Made by a program: the position numbers and the translations under genes. Shown in pieces: positions 7,053-11,624 of a stretch of 11,624 nt of DNA (position 1 is its first letter; each line of letters opens with the position of its first letter). Under the pieces are notes generated by a model. The model saw only the letters and a list, made by a program, of their open reading frames with translations. It was not told the origin of the DNA and did not search any database. The DNA lies in the NCBI GenBank assembly GCA_947627075.1, contig CANQUR010000041.1, forward strand, positions 1-11,624, given 5' to 3'. Source of the stretch: an uncultured Clostridia bacterium (GTDB lineage Bacteria; Bacillota; Clostridia; Christensenellales; Pumilibacteraceae).

Positions 7053-9029
7053 TTATTCTTTTACGTTATATTTGCCGGAATTATATAACAGATGGAATAT
7101 TATGGCATTGACAATGACATTTGTTGCAAGAACCATAGGCATAATCAATGATGATAGGAATCCGTCTATTTCTTTTATCAATATTCCACCGTAAACATTT
7201 GCAAAGAAAATAATCAACCAAAGTAATAATGTTGCTGCAACTGAGAATATCGCGCTACTTTTGCCACTGTAATTTATCCGTTTGCGTTTATAGTAATTTG
7301 TGCTTGCCATAAAGAACGATACAATTGGGAACAAGGCGGCAATGACTACTGCGATTATATACAACGCAAGATTCAAACGCGTAATATTCATGCCATTGTG
7401 CATCACTTCTATAAAGCAAAAACATCCTACAATTTCCAAAAGCATAATGGCAAAAAGTATACCGCACTGTAAAAGTCTTAATTGATTGCTATAATAGTAA
7501 TGCTTATTGTTGTATGACTTTATCGTACCGGTGCTATGCACTCTCAAATCTATCTTATCGCGAGAATCGGCTTCGGTCACAGCATTATTTAGATAGCTTT
7601 CCTGCTGTTTTACCGGCTGTTCGATAGGCGTTTGTTGCTCATTTATGCTCTGAGTCTGTTCATTTATTGCCGATTGATTTTCTTCAATGTTTTGTCCGGC
7701 ATTGTTTAATACATCATTTGCAGCGTCATTATAATAATCGATCTCGGCATAATTTATTTTATTATCCTCAACCGATTTTTTAGGCTCAGAATTGACAATA
7801 TTGTCTTCTATAAGCTTATTGATAACATTTCTGTATTCTTTATCGATTATAGTCGAAACTTCATCTATTTCGGATATAGCCTTATTGTAATCGTAGAAAA
7901 CAGTTTTATTCTTTTCGTATTGTTGAGTAGTAGGTTTTTCGTCTTCTTGAGGCGGCAAAACTATTGCATCGTCATAAACAGGTTCTGTCGGAGTCTCTTC
8001 TTCGGCAGGCAAGACAACTGCGTCATTGTGAATAGGTTCTTCGGTGACTTCCTCGGGAGGCGGTAATATGACTGCATCATCATGTATCGGCTCAGGTTCA
8101 GATTCCTCGGGAGGCGGCAAAATAATTGCACCGTCTTTAGTTTCGATTTCATCATAAGCTACAGACGCTACCGTCTCTTCTTCATCGTCCACTTCGTCGT
8201 CGAGAAGTTCGTTATCATCTGCAAAATAATCATTGACATCTATTATATCATTGTTTTGAGGCGGTTCATAATTAGCGTTACCAACATTGGACAAATAGCT
8301 TTCTTGATTTTGTTCATCATATAATTTATCAATAAAATCAGCCTTTTCATCATCAATGACGGCATCCATTGCGCTTTGATTTTGTTCCGCATCGGATAGG
8401 GGAAGGGATGAATCGTCTGATGTATTATCAAATAAAGACAATTGCTCATAAGCCGTCGTCGATACATTTTCTTCAGCACCTTTATTTTCATCCTCATCAT
8501 AGGAAGAAACGGCGTTATATGAATCGCCATTTATTATTTCCGGCTCATCTTCGGCTATGTTGGTTTCGATACTCTGTGCATTTTGAGTATTTTCGGTTTC
8601 AGTTACATCAGAATTTACAACTTCGTTTTCATTAAAGGTAGTAGATGCTACTTGATCTGTCGGATAACTTATTGAATAATCATCGTCGGAGATTAATCTG
8701 TTAATAACATCGCGCGAGTAGTCCCAATCGTTCTTATTGCGTTGAAATAACTCTCTGCCCATGTCGGTCAGAGTGAAATATTTTTTTCTACCGCCTATAG
8801 ACTTGGTACCCCAATAAGATTTGACAAAACCTTGAACTTCCAAACGTTTTAAGCAACTGTATAGAGTAGGTTGCTTAATGACATATTGTCCGCCGCTCTT
8901 ATGCTCGATCTCTTTAATAATATCGTAACCATATCTGTCGCCGGCTTGCAACGCTTTGAGGATGATTGTGTCTATATGTCCTCTGATAAGGTCGCTGTTT
9001 ATTGAATTGACTTCTTCGTTTTGATCCAC
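7053..9029 (-). CDS. Membrane-anchored PadR-family transcriptional regulator-like protein with long acidic linker
   Basis: With the GTG start at 9029 the protein has 658 residues. Residues 11-114 form a PadR winged helix: GDRYGYDIIKEIEHKSGG, the recognition-helix region QPTLYSCLKRLEVQG and the wing GGRKKYFTLTDMG. Next come about 400 residues that are acidic, Asn/Gln/Ser-rich and probably disordered, including an 18-residue tandem repeat (about 299-364). The C-terminus has four hydrophobic segments at about 517-541, 553-575, 592-612 and 625-649. The KRKR between the second and third puts both ends in the cytoplasm, so the DNA-binding domain would be inside the cell. Ordinary PadR proteins are 100-200 residues and soluble, so the architecture is unusual. 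The effector and targets are unknown; a role in sensing envelope state and controlling nearby genes is only inference. The TTG at 9047 would add six residues but lacks a ribosome site and lies only about 8 nt from the predicted transcript start. Confidence 0.88.
   Translation of the reverse strand: MDQNEEVNSINSDLIRGHIDTIILKALQAGDRYGYDIIKEIEHKSGGQYVIKQPTLYSCLKRLEVQGFVKSYWGTKSIGGRKKYFTLTDMGRELFQRNKNDWDYSRDVINRLISDDDYSISYPTDQVASTTFNENEVVNSDVTETENTQNAQSIETNIAEDEPEIINGDSYNAVSSYDEDENKGAEENVSTTAYEQLSLFDNTSDDSSLPLSDAEQNQSAMDAVIDDEKADFIDKLYDEQNQESYLSNVGNANYEPPQNNDIIDVNDYFADDNELLDDEVDDEEETVASVAYDEIETKDGAIILPPPEESEPEPIHDDAVILPPPEEVTEEPIHNDAVVLPAEEETPTEPVYDDAIVLPPQEDEKPTTQQYEKNKTVFYDYNKAISEIDEVSTIIDKEYRNVINKLIEDNIVNSEPKKSVEDNKINYAEIDYYNDAANDVLNNAGQNIEENQSAINEQTQSINEQQTPIEQPVKQQESYLNNAVTEADSRDKIDLRVHSTGTIKSYNNKHYYYSNQLRLLQCGILFAIMLLEIVGCFCFIEVMHNGMNITRLNLALYIIAVVIAALFPIVSFFMASTNYYKRKRINYSGKSSAIFSVAATLLLWLIIFFANVYGGILIKEIDGFLSSLIMPMVLATNVIVNAIIFHLLYNSGKYNVKE
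7938..8135 (-). repeat. 18-residue (54-bp) tandem protein repeat in the PadR-like linker
   Basis: Between three and four copies of a unit of the form D-x-A-[IV]-[IV]-L-P-P-P-E-E-x-x-x-E-P-[IV]-[HY] follow each other with an exact 18-residue period; the last copy is shortened. The amino-acid pattern is better kept than the DNA: codons differ between copies, so it is not a very recent duplication. Pro- and Glu-rich units like this may act as an extended spacer or as repeated docking motifs. Confidence 0.85.
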
Positions 9030-9033
9030 ATTA

Positions 9034-9038
9034 ACCTC
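9034..9038 (-). promoter_or_regulatory. Ribosome binding site deciding the GTG start of the PadR-like gene
   Basis: On the minus strand GAGGT (9038-9034) is followed after TAAT by GTG at 9029. No such site precedes the upstream TTG codons at 9047 and 9044. The spacing is the same as for tig, which supports GTG as the start. Confidence 0.65.
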
Positions 9039-9061
9039 GTGCAACAAATATATTTTGTTAT

Positions 9062-9090
9062 ATTATACAATATAGGAAAATAATTGTCAA
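9062..9090 (-). promoter_or_regulatory. Consensus sigma-A promoter of the PadR-like gene
   Basis: On the minus strand a perfect TTGACA (9090-9085) and a perfect TATAAT (9067-9062) are 17 nt apart, so the core promoter matches consensus fully. The predicted start near 9055 gives a leader of about 26 nt to GTG 9029. A promoter this strong usually needs repression, and palindromes lie just upstream of its -35 box. Confidence 0.85.
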
Positions 9091-9100
9091 TTAATTAGTA

Positions 9101-9115
9101 TTATGTCTGGCATAA
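9101..9115. promoter_or_regulatory. Operator-like near-palindrome, copy A
   Basis: TTATGTC-T-GGCATAA has 7-bp arms with one mismatched pair. It lies 10 bp upstream of the -35 box of the PadR-like gene. The ATG/CAT character of the arms recalls the ATGT...ACAT half-sites described for PadR proteins, so self-regulation is plausible but unproven. Confidence 0.45.
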
Positions 9116-9131
9116 AAATTAGAAAATTTAT

Positions 9132-9146
9132 CTATGTTAGACATAA
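9132..9146. promoter_or_regulatory. Operator-like near-palindrome, copy C
   Basis: CTATGTT-A-GACATAA has 7-bp arms with two mismatched pairs, of the same type as copy A. In addition, TATTATGTCT (9099-9108) and AGACATAATA (9139-9148) form a perfect 10-bp inverted repeat spanning copies A and C. Confidence 0.4.
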
Positions 9147-9173
9147 TAAGACAAAAAATATAAGACAAAAAAT
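9146..9173. repeat. Perfect tandem duplication of 14 bp
   Basis: ATAAGACAAAAAAT occurs twice without a gap (9146-9159 and 9160-9173), directly next to the inverted repeat. The function is not known. It could be repeated protein-binding half-sites or simple slippage in A-rich DNA. Confidence 0.8.
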
Positions 9174-9181
9174 CTGCCTAT

Positions 9182-9197
9182 AAAAAACTTATAAAGT
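9182..9197 (-). terminator. Possible weak terminator after the recombinase gene
   Basis: On the minus strand ACTT-TAT-AAGT is followed directly by a T-rich tract (9186-9182). The stem is only four AT-rich pairs, so termination would be inefficient. Just before it is the 12-bp palindrome ACAATATATTGT (9198-9209 region). Confidence 0.3.
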
Positions 9198-9210
9198 ACA
9201 ATATATTGTT

Positions 9211-10302
9211 TTAGGTGGATGGGTCATCATCATCATCTCGAAGTTTGACGGATCTTGCGGCCTTACGTTTTATATCATCGCTTGTAGCCGCATAATGACG
9301 TCTGGTAGTATTGATATCCTTGTGTCCCAACACGTCGGCAACGACATAAATATCTTGAGTATTATGATAAAGTTCAGTACCGAAAGTGCTCCTTAATTTG
9401 TGAGGAGTAATATGTTTTAATGGTGTGATATGTTTGGCGTATTTTTTGACCAAATTTTCTACAGCTCGAATAGAAATGCGCTTTCCTTGTAATGAATAAA
9501 ACATTGCTTTTTGATCCGCGATCTTAACTCCGAAGGGCGTATTATCATTAATTTGTGATTTTTGCCAATCGTAATATGCCTTTAATGGAGCGGCAATTTC
9601 ATCTGTAAAATATAAAACGGATTTATTTCCGCCTTTGCGAGTTACGGAAAAGCTATTAGCTGAGAAATCAAAATCATCATAATTTAACCCAACCAATTCC
9701 GATATTCGAATTCCCGTGCCTAAAAATAAAGTTAAAATTGCTGCGTCTCGTAGGCGAGTTAATTCGTGATATGAATTTTCACGCTTACTGACATCTGTCA
9801 AATTTTGTGCGTCCACACGGTCTAAAAGCTTTGTAATTTCATCCGGTTCGAGACGAATAATAGGTTTTTCATGTTTTTTCGGAAGGTCCACTTTGGCGCA
9901 AATATTGCTTGATAATTTGTCCTTATTAAAAAAGTACTTAAAAAACGATCTCAATGAACAAAGTTTACGTTCTTTTGCTCGTTCGCCGCATTGATATTTC
10001 TTGCCTTGAAATTCATAAGCCGTCAAATAGTCCAAATATAATTCTATATCAAAAGCTTTCAAGGTTTCAAGGTCGGCAAGTTCTATCTCATTAGGCTTCA
10101 AAGTCGTAAAAACTTCTTTAGAAAGATAATCATAAAAAATGCGTAGATCATATACATAATTAAGCCGTGTCAATGAAGAAGTGCGCATTTGAATACCGAC
10201 AATAAATTCTCGGATATAATGAGGCAATTCTTTACAGAGCTGCTTTATTTTTTCTGAATTTTTTTCATCTCTTTGAGCATAAAAATTATCTTTGTTGTCC
10301 AT
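9211..10302 (-). CDS. Tyrosine recombinase of XerC/XerD/XerS type
   Basis: The protein has 363 residues from ATG 10302. An N-terminal SAM-like core-binding domain (about 25-140) precedes the catalytic domain. The full active-site set is present: Arg199 in TGIRISEL, Lys223 in TRKGG, His301 and Arg304 in PHKLR, His327 in LGHKD and nucleophile Tyr337 in RRHYAA. It should therefore cut and rejoin DNA through a 3'-phosphotyrosine link. The catalytic-domain wording (TRKGG, ITPHKLR, and a segment resembling SSVEKMV) reminds me of single-recombinase XerS proteins, so chromosome-dimer resolution is possible; an integrase or inversion role cannot be excluded. The frame is open to 10371, but residues upstream of 10302 overlap the promoter and look non-coding. 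There is no ribosome site before ATG 10302, and the predicted transcript start coincides with it, so the mRNA may be leaderless. The tail ends in an Asp-rich segment. Confidence 0.9.
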   Translation of the reverse strand: MDNKDNFYAQRDEKNSEKIKQLCKELPHYIREFIVGIQMRTSSLTRLNYVYDLRIFYDYLSKEVFTTLKPNEIELADLETLKAFDIELYLDYLTAYEFQGKKYQCGERAKERKLCSLRSFFKYFFNKDKLSSNICAKVDLPKKHEKPIIRLEPDEITKLLDRVDAQNLTDVSKRENSYHELTRLRDAAILTLFLGTGIRISELVGLNYDDFDFSANSFSVTRKGGNKSVLYFTDEIAAPLKAYYDWQKSQINDNTPFGVKIADQKAMFYSLQGKRISIRAVENLVKKYAKHITPLKHITPHKLRSTFGTELYHNTQDIYVVADVLGHKDINTTRRHYAATSDDIKRKAARSVKLRDDDDDPST

Positions 10303-10308
10303 GGCAAT

Positions 10309-10338
10309 ATTATAACACAAATTATAGACTAAATCCAA
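10309..10338 (-). promoter_or_regulatory. Extended -10 promoter of the recombinase gene
   Basis: On the minus strand TTGGAT (10338-10333), an 18-nt spacer, a TGT extension and a perfect TATAAT (10314-10309). The predicted start falls at about 10302, the first base of the recombinase ATG. A second TATAAT (10326-10321) lacks a convincing -35 box. Confidence 0.65.
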
Positions 10339-10359
10339 TAATTTACTTTGCATAGAAAT

Positions 10360-10392
10360 TTTTTTTAGCAATTATCAGAATTCGGAAAAAAA
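10360..10392. other. dif-like imperfect dyad upstream of the recombinase gene
   Basis: On the minus strand the arm TTTTTTTCCGAATT and, after the 5-nt centre CTGAT, the arm AATTGCTAAAAAAA form an inverted repeat of 11 matches in 14, with the mismatches confined to the middle three positions. It lies about 60-90 bp upstream of the recombinase start. The TTTTCCGAA...ATAATT pattern resembles what I remember of difSL, the XerS site found next to xerS in streptococci and lactococci. The DNA is AT-rich, so part of the symmetry could be chance. Confidence 0.35.
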
Positions 10393-10415
10393 TTATCAAA
10401 GAGCTTCAAAGCTTA

Positions 10416-10430
10416 TTATGTCAGATATAA
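10416..10430. promoter_or_regulatory. Operator-like near-palindrome, copy B
   Basis: TTATGTC-A-GATATAA is the third copy of the palindrome type seen at 9101 and 9132, here about 80 bp upstream of the recombinase -35 box. Together with its left flank it shares an 11-bp perfect match, CTTATTATGTC (10412-10422), with the complement of 9140-9150. Confidence 0.4.
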
Positions 10431-10494
10431 TTTCTTATTTTATAGGATAATGTTTGGAATTCTTATTAAACTCTATTTTATTGGGATTTAATCA

Positions 10495-10532
10495 CTAACT
10501 ATTCGTAAAAGCTGTCTTTTACGCATAGTTAG
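10495..10532. other. Long near-perfect hairpin or palindrome (first of two overlapping)
   Basis: CTAACTAT (10495-10502) pairs with ATAGTTAG (10525-10532), and CGTAAAAG (10504-10511) pairs with CTTTTACG (10516-10523), separated only by one T/C mismatch; the loop is CTGT. This 17-position stem is not followed by a T run on either strand, so it is not an ordinary terminator. Its right arm is shared with the next palindrome. Confidence 0.8.
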
Positions 10533-10555
10533 AAATGGATAATAATTTCTAACTA
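10526..10555. other. Perfect 11-8-11 inverted repeat overlapping the previous hairpin
   Basis: TAGTTAGAAAT (10526-10536) and ATTTCTAACTA (10545-10555) are perfect complements around the asymmetric 8-bp centre GGATAATA. The geometry of two inverted 11-bp arms around an 8-bp spacer is that of a tyrosine recombinase core site, and a tyrosine recombinase gene lies about 220 bp away. As RNA, it would compete with the hairpin at 10495-10532 for the same middle arm. Confidence 0.75.
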
Positions 10556-10613
10556 CAAGCAATAAACGGATATATTTGTTTCAACCCTATTTGCTATCAC
10601 AAGATAATTATCC

Positions 10614-10648
10614 ATAAAATATAAGGGAGCTACCTTTCGATAACTCCC
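10614..10648 (-). terminator. Minus-strand intrinsic terminator with GAAA tetraloop
   Basis: On the minus strand GGGAGUUAUC and GGUAGCUCCC pair over 10 positions, closed by a GAAA (GNRA) tetraloop and followed by the U-rich tract UUAUAUUUUAU. Two of the pairs are G-U wobbles that exist only in minus-strand RNA and would be A-C mismatches in the other strand, so the minus strand is the functional one. It ends either the small membrane-protein transcript (stop at 10839) or a separate RNA. Confidence 0.75.
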
Positions 10649-10760
10649 GTTATAAAACTTTTGTAATTTTTATTTTGCCTTTAGGCAGTTGCGATGTATT
10701 ATAATTTTCGGCTTCCCCAAGCATAAAAATTACTATTCAAACATCGCCGAATTATTCTCA
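10625..10760 (-). ncRNA. Candidate structured RNA or structured 3' untranslated region
   Basis: No protein gene is seen here. On the minus strand several complementary segments occur in a short space: GCGATGT/ACATCGC partners at 10747-10741 and 10697-10691; AATAATTCGGC (10756-10746) with GCCG-aa-AATTAT (10712-10701); GCTT-GGGG-AAGC (10722-10711); and TGCC-TAAA-GGCA (10687-10676). The first two interlock as in an H-type pseudoknot. The series ends at the GAAA-capped terminator. No convincing promoter was found, and I cannot match it to a known RNA family; it may simply be the 3' end of the upstream mRNA. Confidence 0.3.
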
Positions 10761-10783
10761 TCATCATTTCATAAACGAAAACG

Positions 10784-10809
10784 TATCGCTTTTTGCGCTA
10801 TAAGCGATA
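10784..10809. other. 8-bp hairpin 30 bp after the small membrane-protein gene
   Basis: TATCGCTT (10784-10791) and AAGCGATA (10802-10809) are perfect complements with a 10-nt loop. On the minus strand it is followed by ACGTTTTCGTTT, a poor T tract, so it could be a weak terminator or an mRNA 3'-end stabiliser for the gene ending at 10839. Confidence 0.45.
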
Positions 10810-10838
10810 AGAATTAGCTCGCAAATAAAATGTGATTA

Positions 10839-11297
10839 TTAATTCAATAACCTTCCATAAACAAGAAATAAACTCTTTTTATCCAAGGGTATATTGTGCT
10901 TGTTTGCGTCATCATTTTCCGGTTTGACCATGGAAGAAAACACATCTGTAGAGGCTTTCTTTGCAAATATTGCGGTTACCTTGGAAACCAAAAAAGCTAA
11001 AATTACCAAAGTAACTATTTCGCTGATAAATTGTACTCCGATCGTTATAGAGGTACCGAAGAATAATACAGCGCTCAACAACTGCTTGAGTGTTTCAAAG
11101 TGATCCTCGCCCAACATATAATATAGATTGGTACGAATCGCTACATAATGAGTTTCAACAGATCTGATAAGTATGAAAAATATTAAAATGGCGATATTAC
11201 AAATCACCGCTTTAACTTCTTTTCTAAAGCAGTGCCAAATCGTTATAGCTCCAAGCAATAACAGATTGATAATGGATAGAATATCAAATATCTCCAT
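10839..11297 (-). CDS. Small membrane protein of unknown function
   Basis: I do not recognise this 152-residue protein. It has hydrophobic segments at about 5-23 and 29-45 and a long one at about 73-111 that could be one or two membrane helices. A short polar loop with GEDHFETLKQ lies between the second and third, and a polar C-terminal tail of about 40 residues follows. No Cys pairs, metal motifs or enzyme signatures are visible. ATG 11297 is the only sensible start because the first helix follows at once; no ribosome site precedes it, and the predicted transcript start is 2 nt upstream, so it too may be leaderless. It has its own strong promoter, separate from the TVP38-like gene upstream. 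The plus-strand frame at 10894-11103 is a shadow. Confidence 0.7.
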   Translation of the reverse strand: MEIFDILSIINLLLLGAITIWHCFRKEVKAVICNIAILIFFILIRSVETHYVAIRTNLYYMLGEDHFETLKQLLSAVLFFGTSITIGVQFISEIVTLVILAFLVSKVTAIFAKKASTDVFSSMVKPENDDANKHNIPLDKKSLFLVYGRLLN

Positions 11298-11305
11298 ACA
11301 TATTT

Positions 11306-11334
11306 ATTTTACACTATAATAAATTAGGTGTCAA
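11306..11334 (-). promoter_or_regulatory. Sigma-A promoter of the small membrane-protein gene
   Basis: On the minus strand a perfect TTGACA (11334-11329), 17 nt, then TAAAAT (11311-11306). The predicted start is near 11299, only 2 nt before the ATG at 11297. It occupies most of the 66-bp gap after the upstream gene, where no terminator hairpin is visible. Confidence 0.75.
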
Positions 11335-11363
11335 GTATAAAACTACTCTTTTTTACAAATAAA

Positions 11364-11624
11364 TTAGTCTTTAGTCAATTTTTTCTTTATTTTTGCGGCG
11401 ATTATAAGCAATGCTACGCATAGTGCAAAAATTCCTATCCATACCGGTATTCCCCAACCTGAATATGGGATTATTTCTCCGCTTCCGAAAAAACTTATAA
11501 ATGCGATCATCTCCGGGCGTGTCAATAATGTTGCTATCAAGAAGAATTTCCAACTCATAGCAGTTGTTCCCGCTACAAGACATAAGGTGTCATCCGGAAA
11601 GAATGGAAATAACAGCATCAAAAC
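11364..11624 (-). CDS. TVP38/TMEM64 (DedA/VTT superfamily) membrane protein, C-terminal part (5' end outside window)
   Basis: The frame is open to the right edge, leaving 86 residues of the C-terminus. Seen from the left, FPFFPDDTLCLVAGTT is the FPDD motif typical of the VTT (SNARE-associated, PF09335 type) domain. It is followed by a hydrophobic stretch with the FFGSGEIIPYSGWG segment common in this family, a final membrane helix (about 60-77) and a short Lys-rich cytoplasmic end. Members are polytopic inner-membrane proteins; some DedA and VTT proteins move lipids such as undecaprenyl phosphate or phospholipids between leaflets, but the substrate of this TVP38-type branch is not known. The first Met codons inside the window are internal. 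It may share some transcription with the small membrane-protein gene downstream. Confidence 0.82.
   Translation of the reverse strand, partial: VLMLLFPFFPDDTLCLVAGTTAMSWKFFLIATLLTRPEMIAFISFFGSGEIIPYSGWGIPVWIGIFALCVALLIIAAKIKKKLTKD

Noticed and set aside
7961..8635. Several 64-95 codon frames on both strands inside the PadR-like gene
   Set aside because: They overlap the acidic repeat-rich linker in other frames and have unnatural compositions and no start signals.
9030..9047. TTG at 9047 as start of the PadR-like gene
   Set aside because: No ribosome site upstream, and the consensus promoter puts the transcript start only about 8 nt before it; GTG 9029 has GAGGT at proper spacing.
10303..10371. 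Upstream extension of the recombinase to TTG 10371 or ATG 10353
   Set aside because: The added residues overlap the promoter, show no ribosome site and are not part of the recognisable core-binding domain.
10495..10555. Integron attC site
   Set aside because: The arms do not fit the RYYYAAC/GTTRRRY pattern, and the nearby recombinase lacks any visible IntI-specific insert.
10699..10767. 22-codon minus-strand frame starting with three ATG codons
   Set aside because: No ribosome site, very basic, odd composition, and it overlaps the candidate structured RNA.
10372..10838. SRP RNA, tmRNA or RNase P RNA
   Set aside because: I could not find the SRP apical GGAAGGAAGCA-type loop, the tRNA-like 3' end with CCA, or the RNase P core motifs on either strand.
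1..11624. CRISPR array, insertion sequence or tRNA gene
   Set aside because: No regularly spaced direct repeats, no transposase and no tRNA-like cloverleaf were seen.

Overview
This window looks like chromosomal DNA from a low-GC, Gram-positive bacterium of the Clostridia type. Reasons: AT-rich composition, near-consensus sigma-A promoters, strong Shine-Dalgarno sites on most genes, an smc-ftsY pair, a tig-clpP-clpX cluster, an RqcH of bacterial NFACT type and a PadR-type regulator. The exact lineage cannot be fixed from sequence alone; an uncultured gut Clostridia lineage is a guess. Every gene on the left two thirds appears intact, apart from smc, which is cut by the window edge.

Layout. 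Positions 1-1838 (+): the 3' end of smc, then ftsY 6 nt later. Positions 1845-3539 (-): rqcH, convergent with ftsY across a 6-nt gap. Positions 3540-3684: two back-to-back sigma-A promoters, one for rqcH and one for the next operon. Positions 3685-6952 (+): tig, clpP, clpX, closed by a bidirectional terminator at 6960-6999. Positions 7053-9029 (-): a long, unusual protein with an N-terminal PadR DNA-binding domain, about 400 residues of acidic low-complexity linker and four C-terminal membrane helices. Positions 9030-9210: its consensus promoter plus an array of short palindromes and repeats. Positions 9211-10302 (-): a complete tyrosine recombinase. Positions 10303-10838: a gene-free stretch holding the recombinase promoter, a dif-like dyad, a third copy of the palindrome found near the PadR gene, two overlapping strong palindromes and a probable minus-strand structured RNA with a terminator. 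Positions 10839-11297 (-): a small unknown membrane protein. Positions 11364-11624 (-): the C-terminal part of a TVP38/DedA-type membrane protein.

Functionally, the left half is nascent-chain biology. FtsY targets ribosomes to the membrane, trigger factor folds emerging chains, RqcH tags chains stuck on 60S-equivalent (50S) subunits with alanine, and ClpXP is a protease known to degrade such tagged chains. rqcH and tig-clpP-clpX share one divergent promoter region. The right half is less ordinary. A membrane-tethered PadR-like regulator sits next to a tyrosine recombinase, copies of one near-palindrome (TTATGTC-N-GACATAA type) lie upstream of both, and the intergenic region beyond the recombinase is rich in dyad symmetry.
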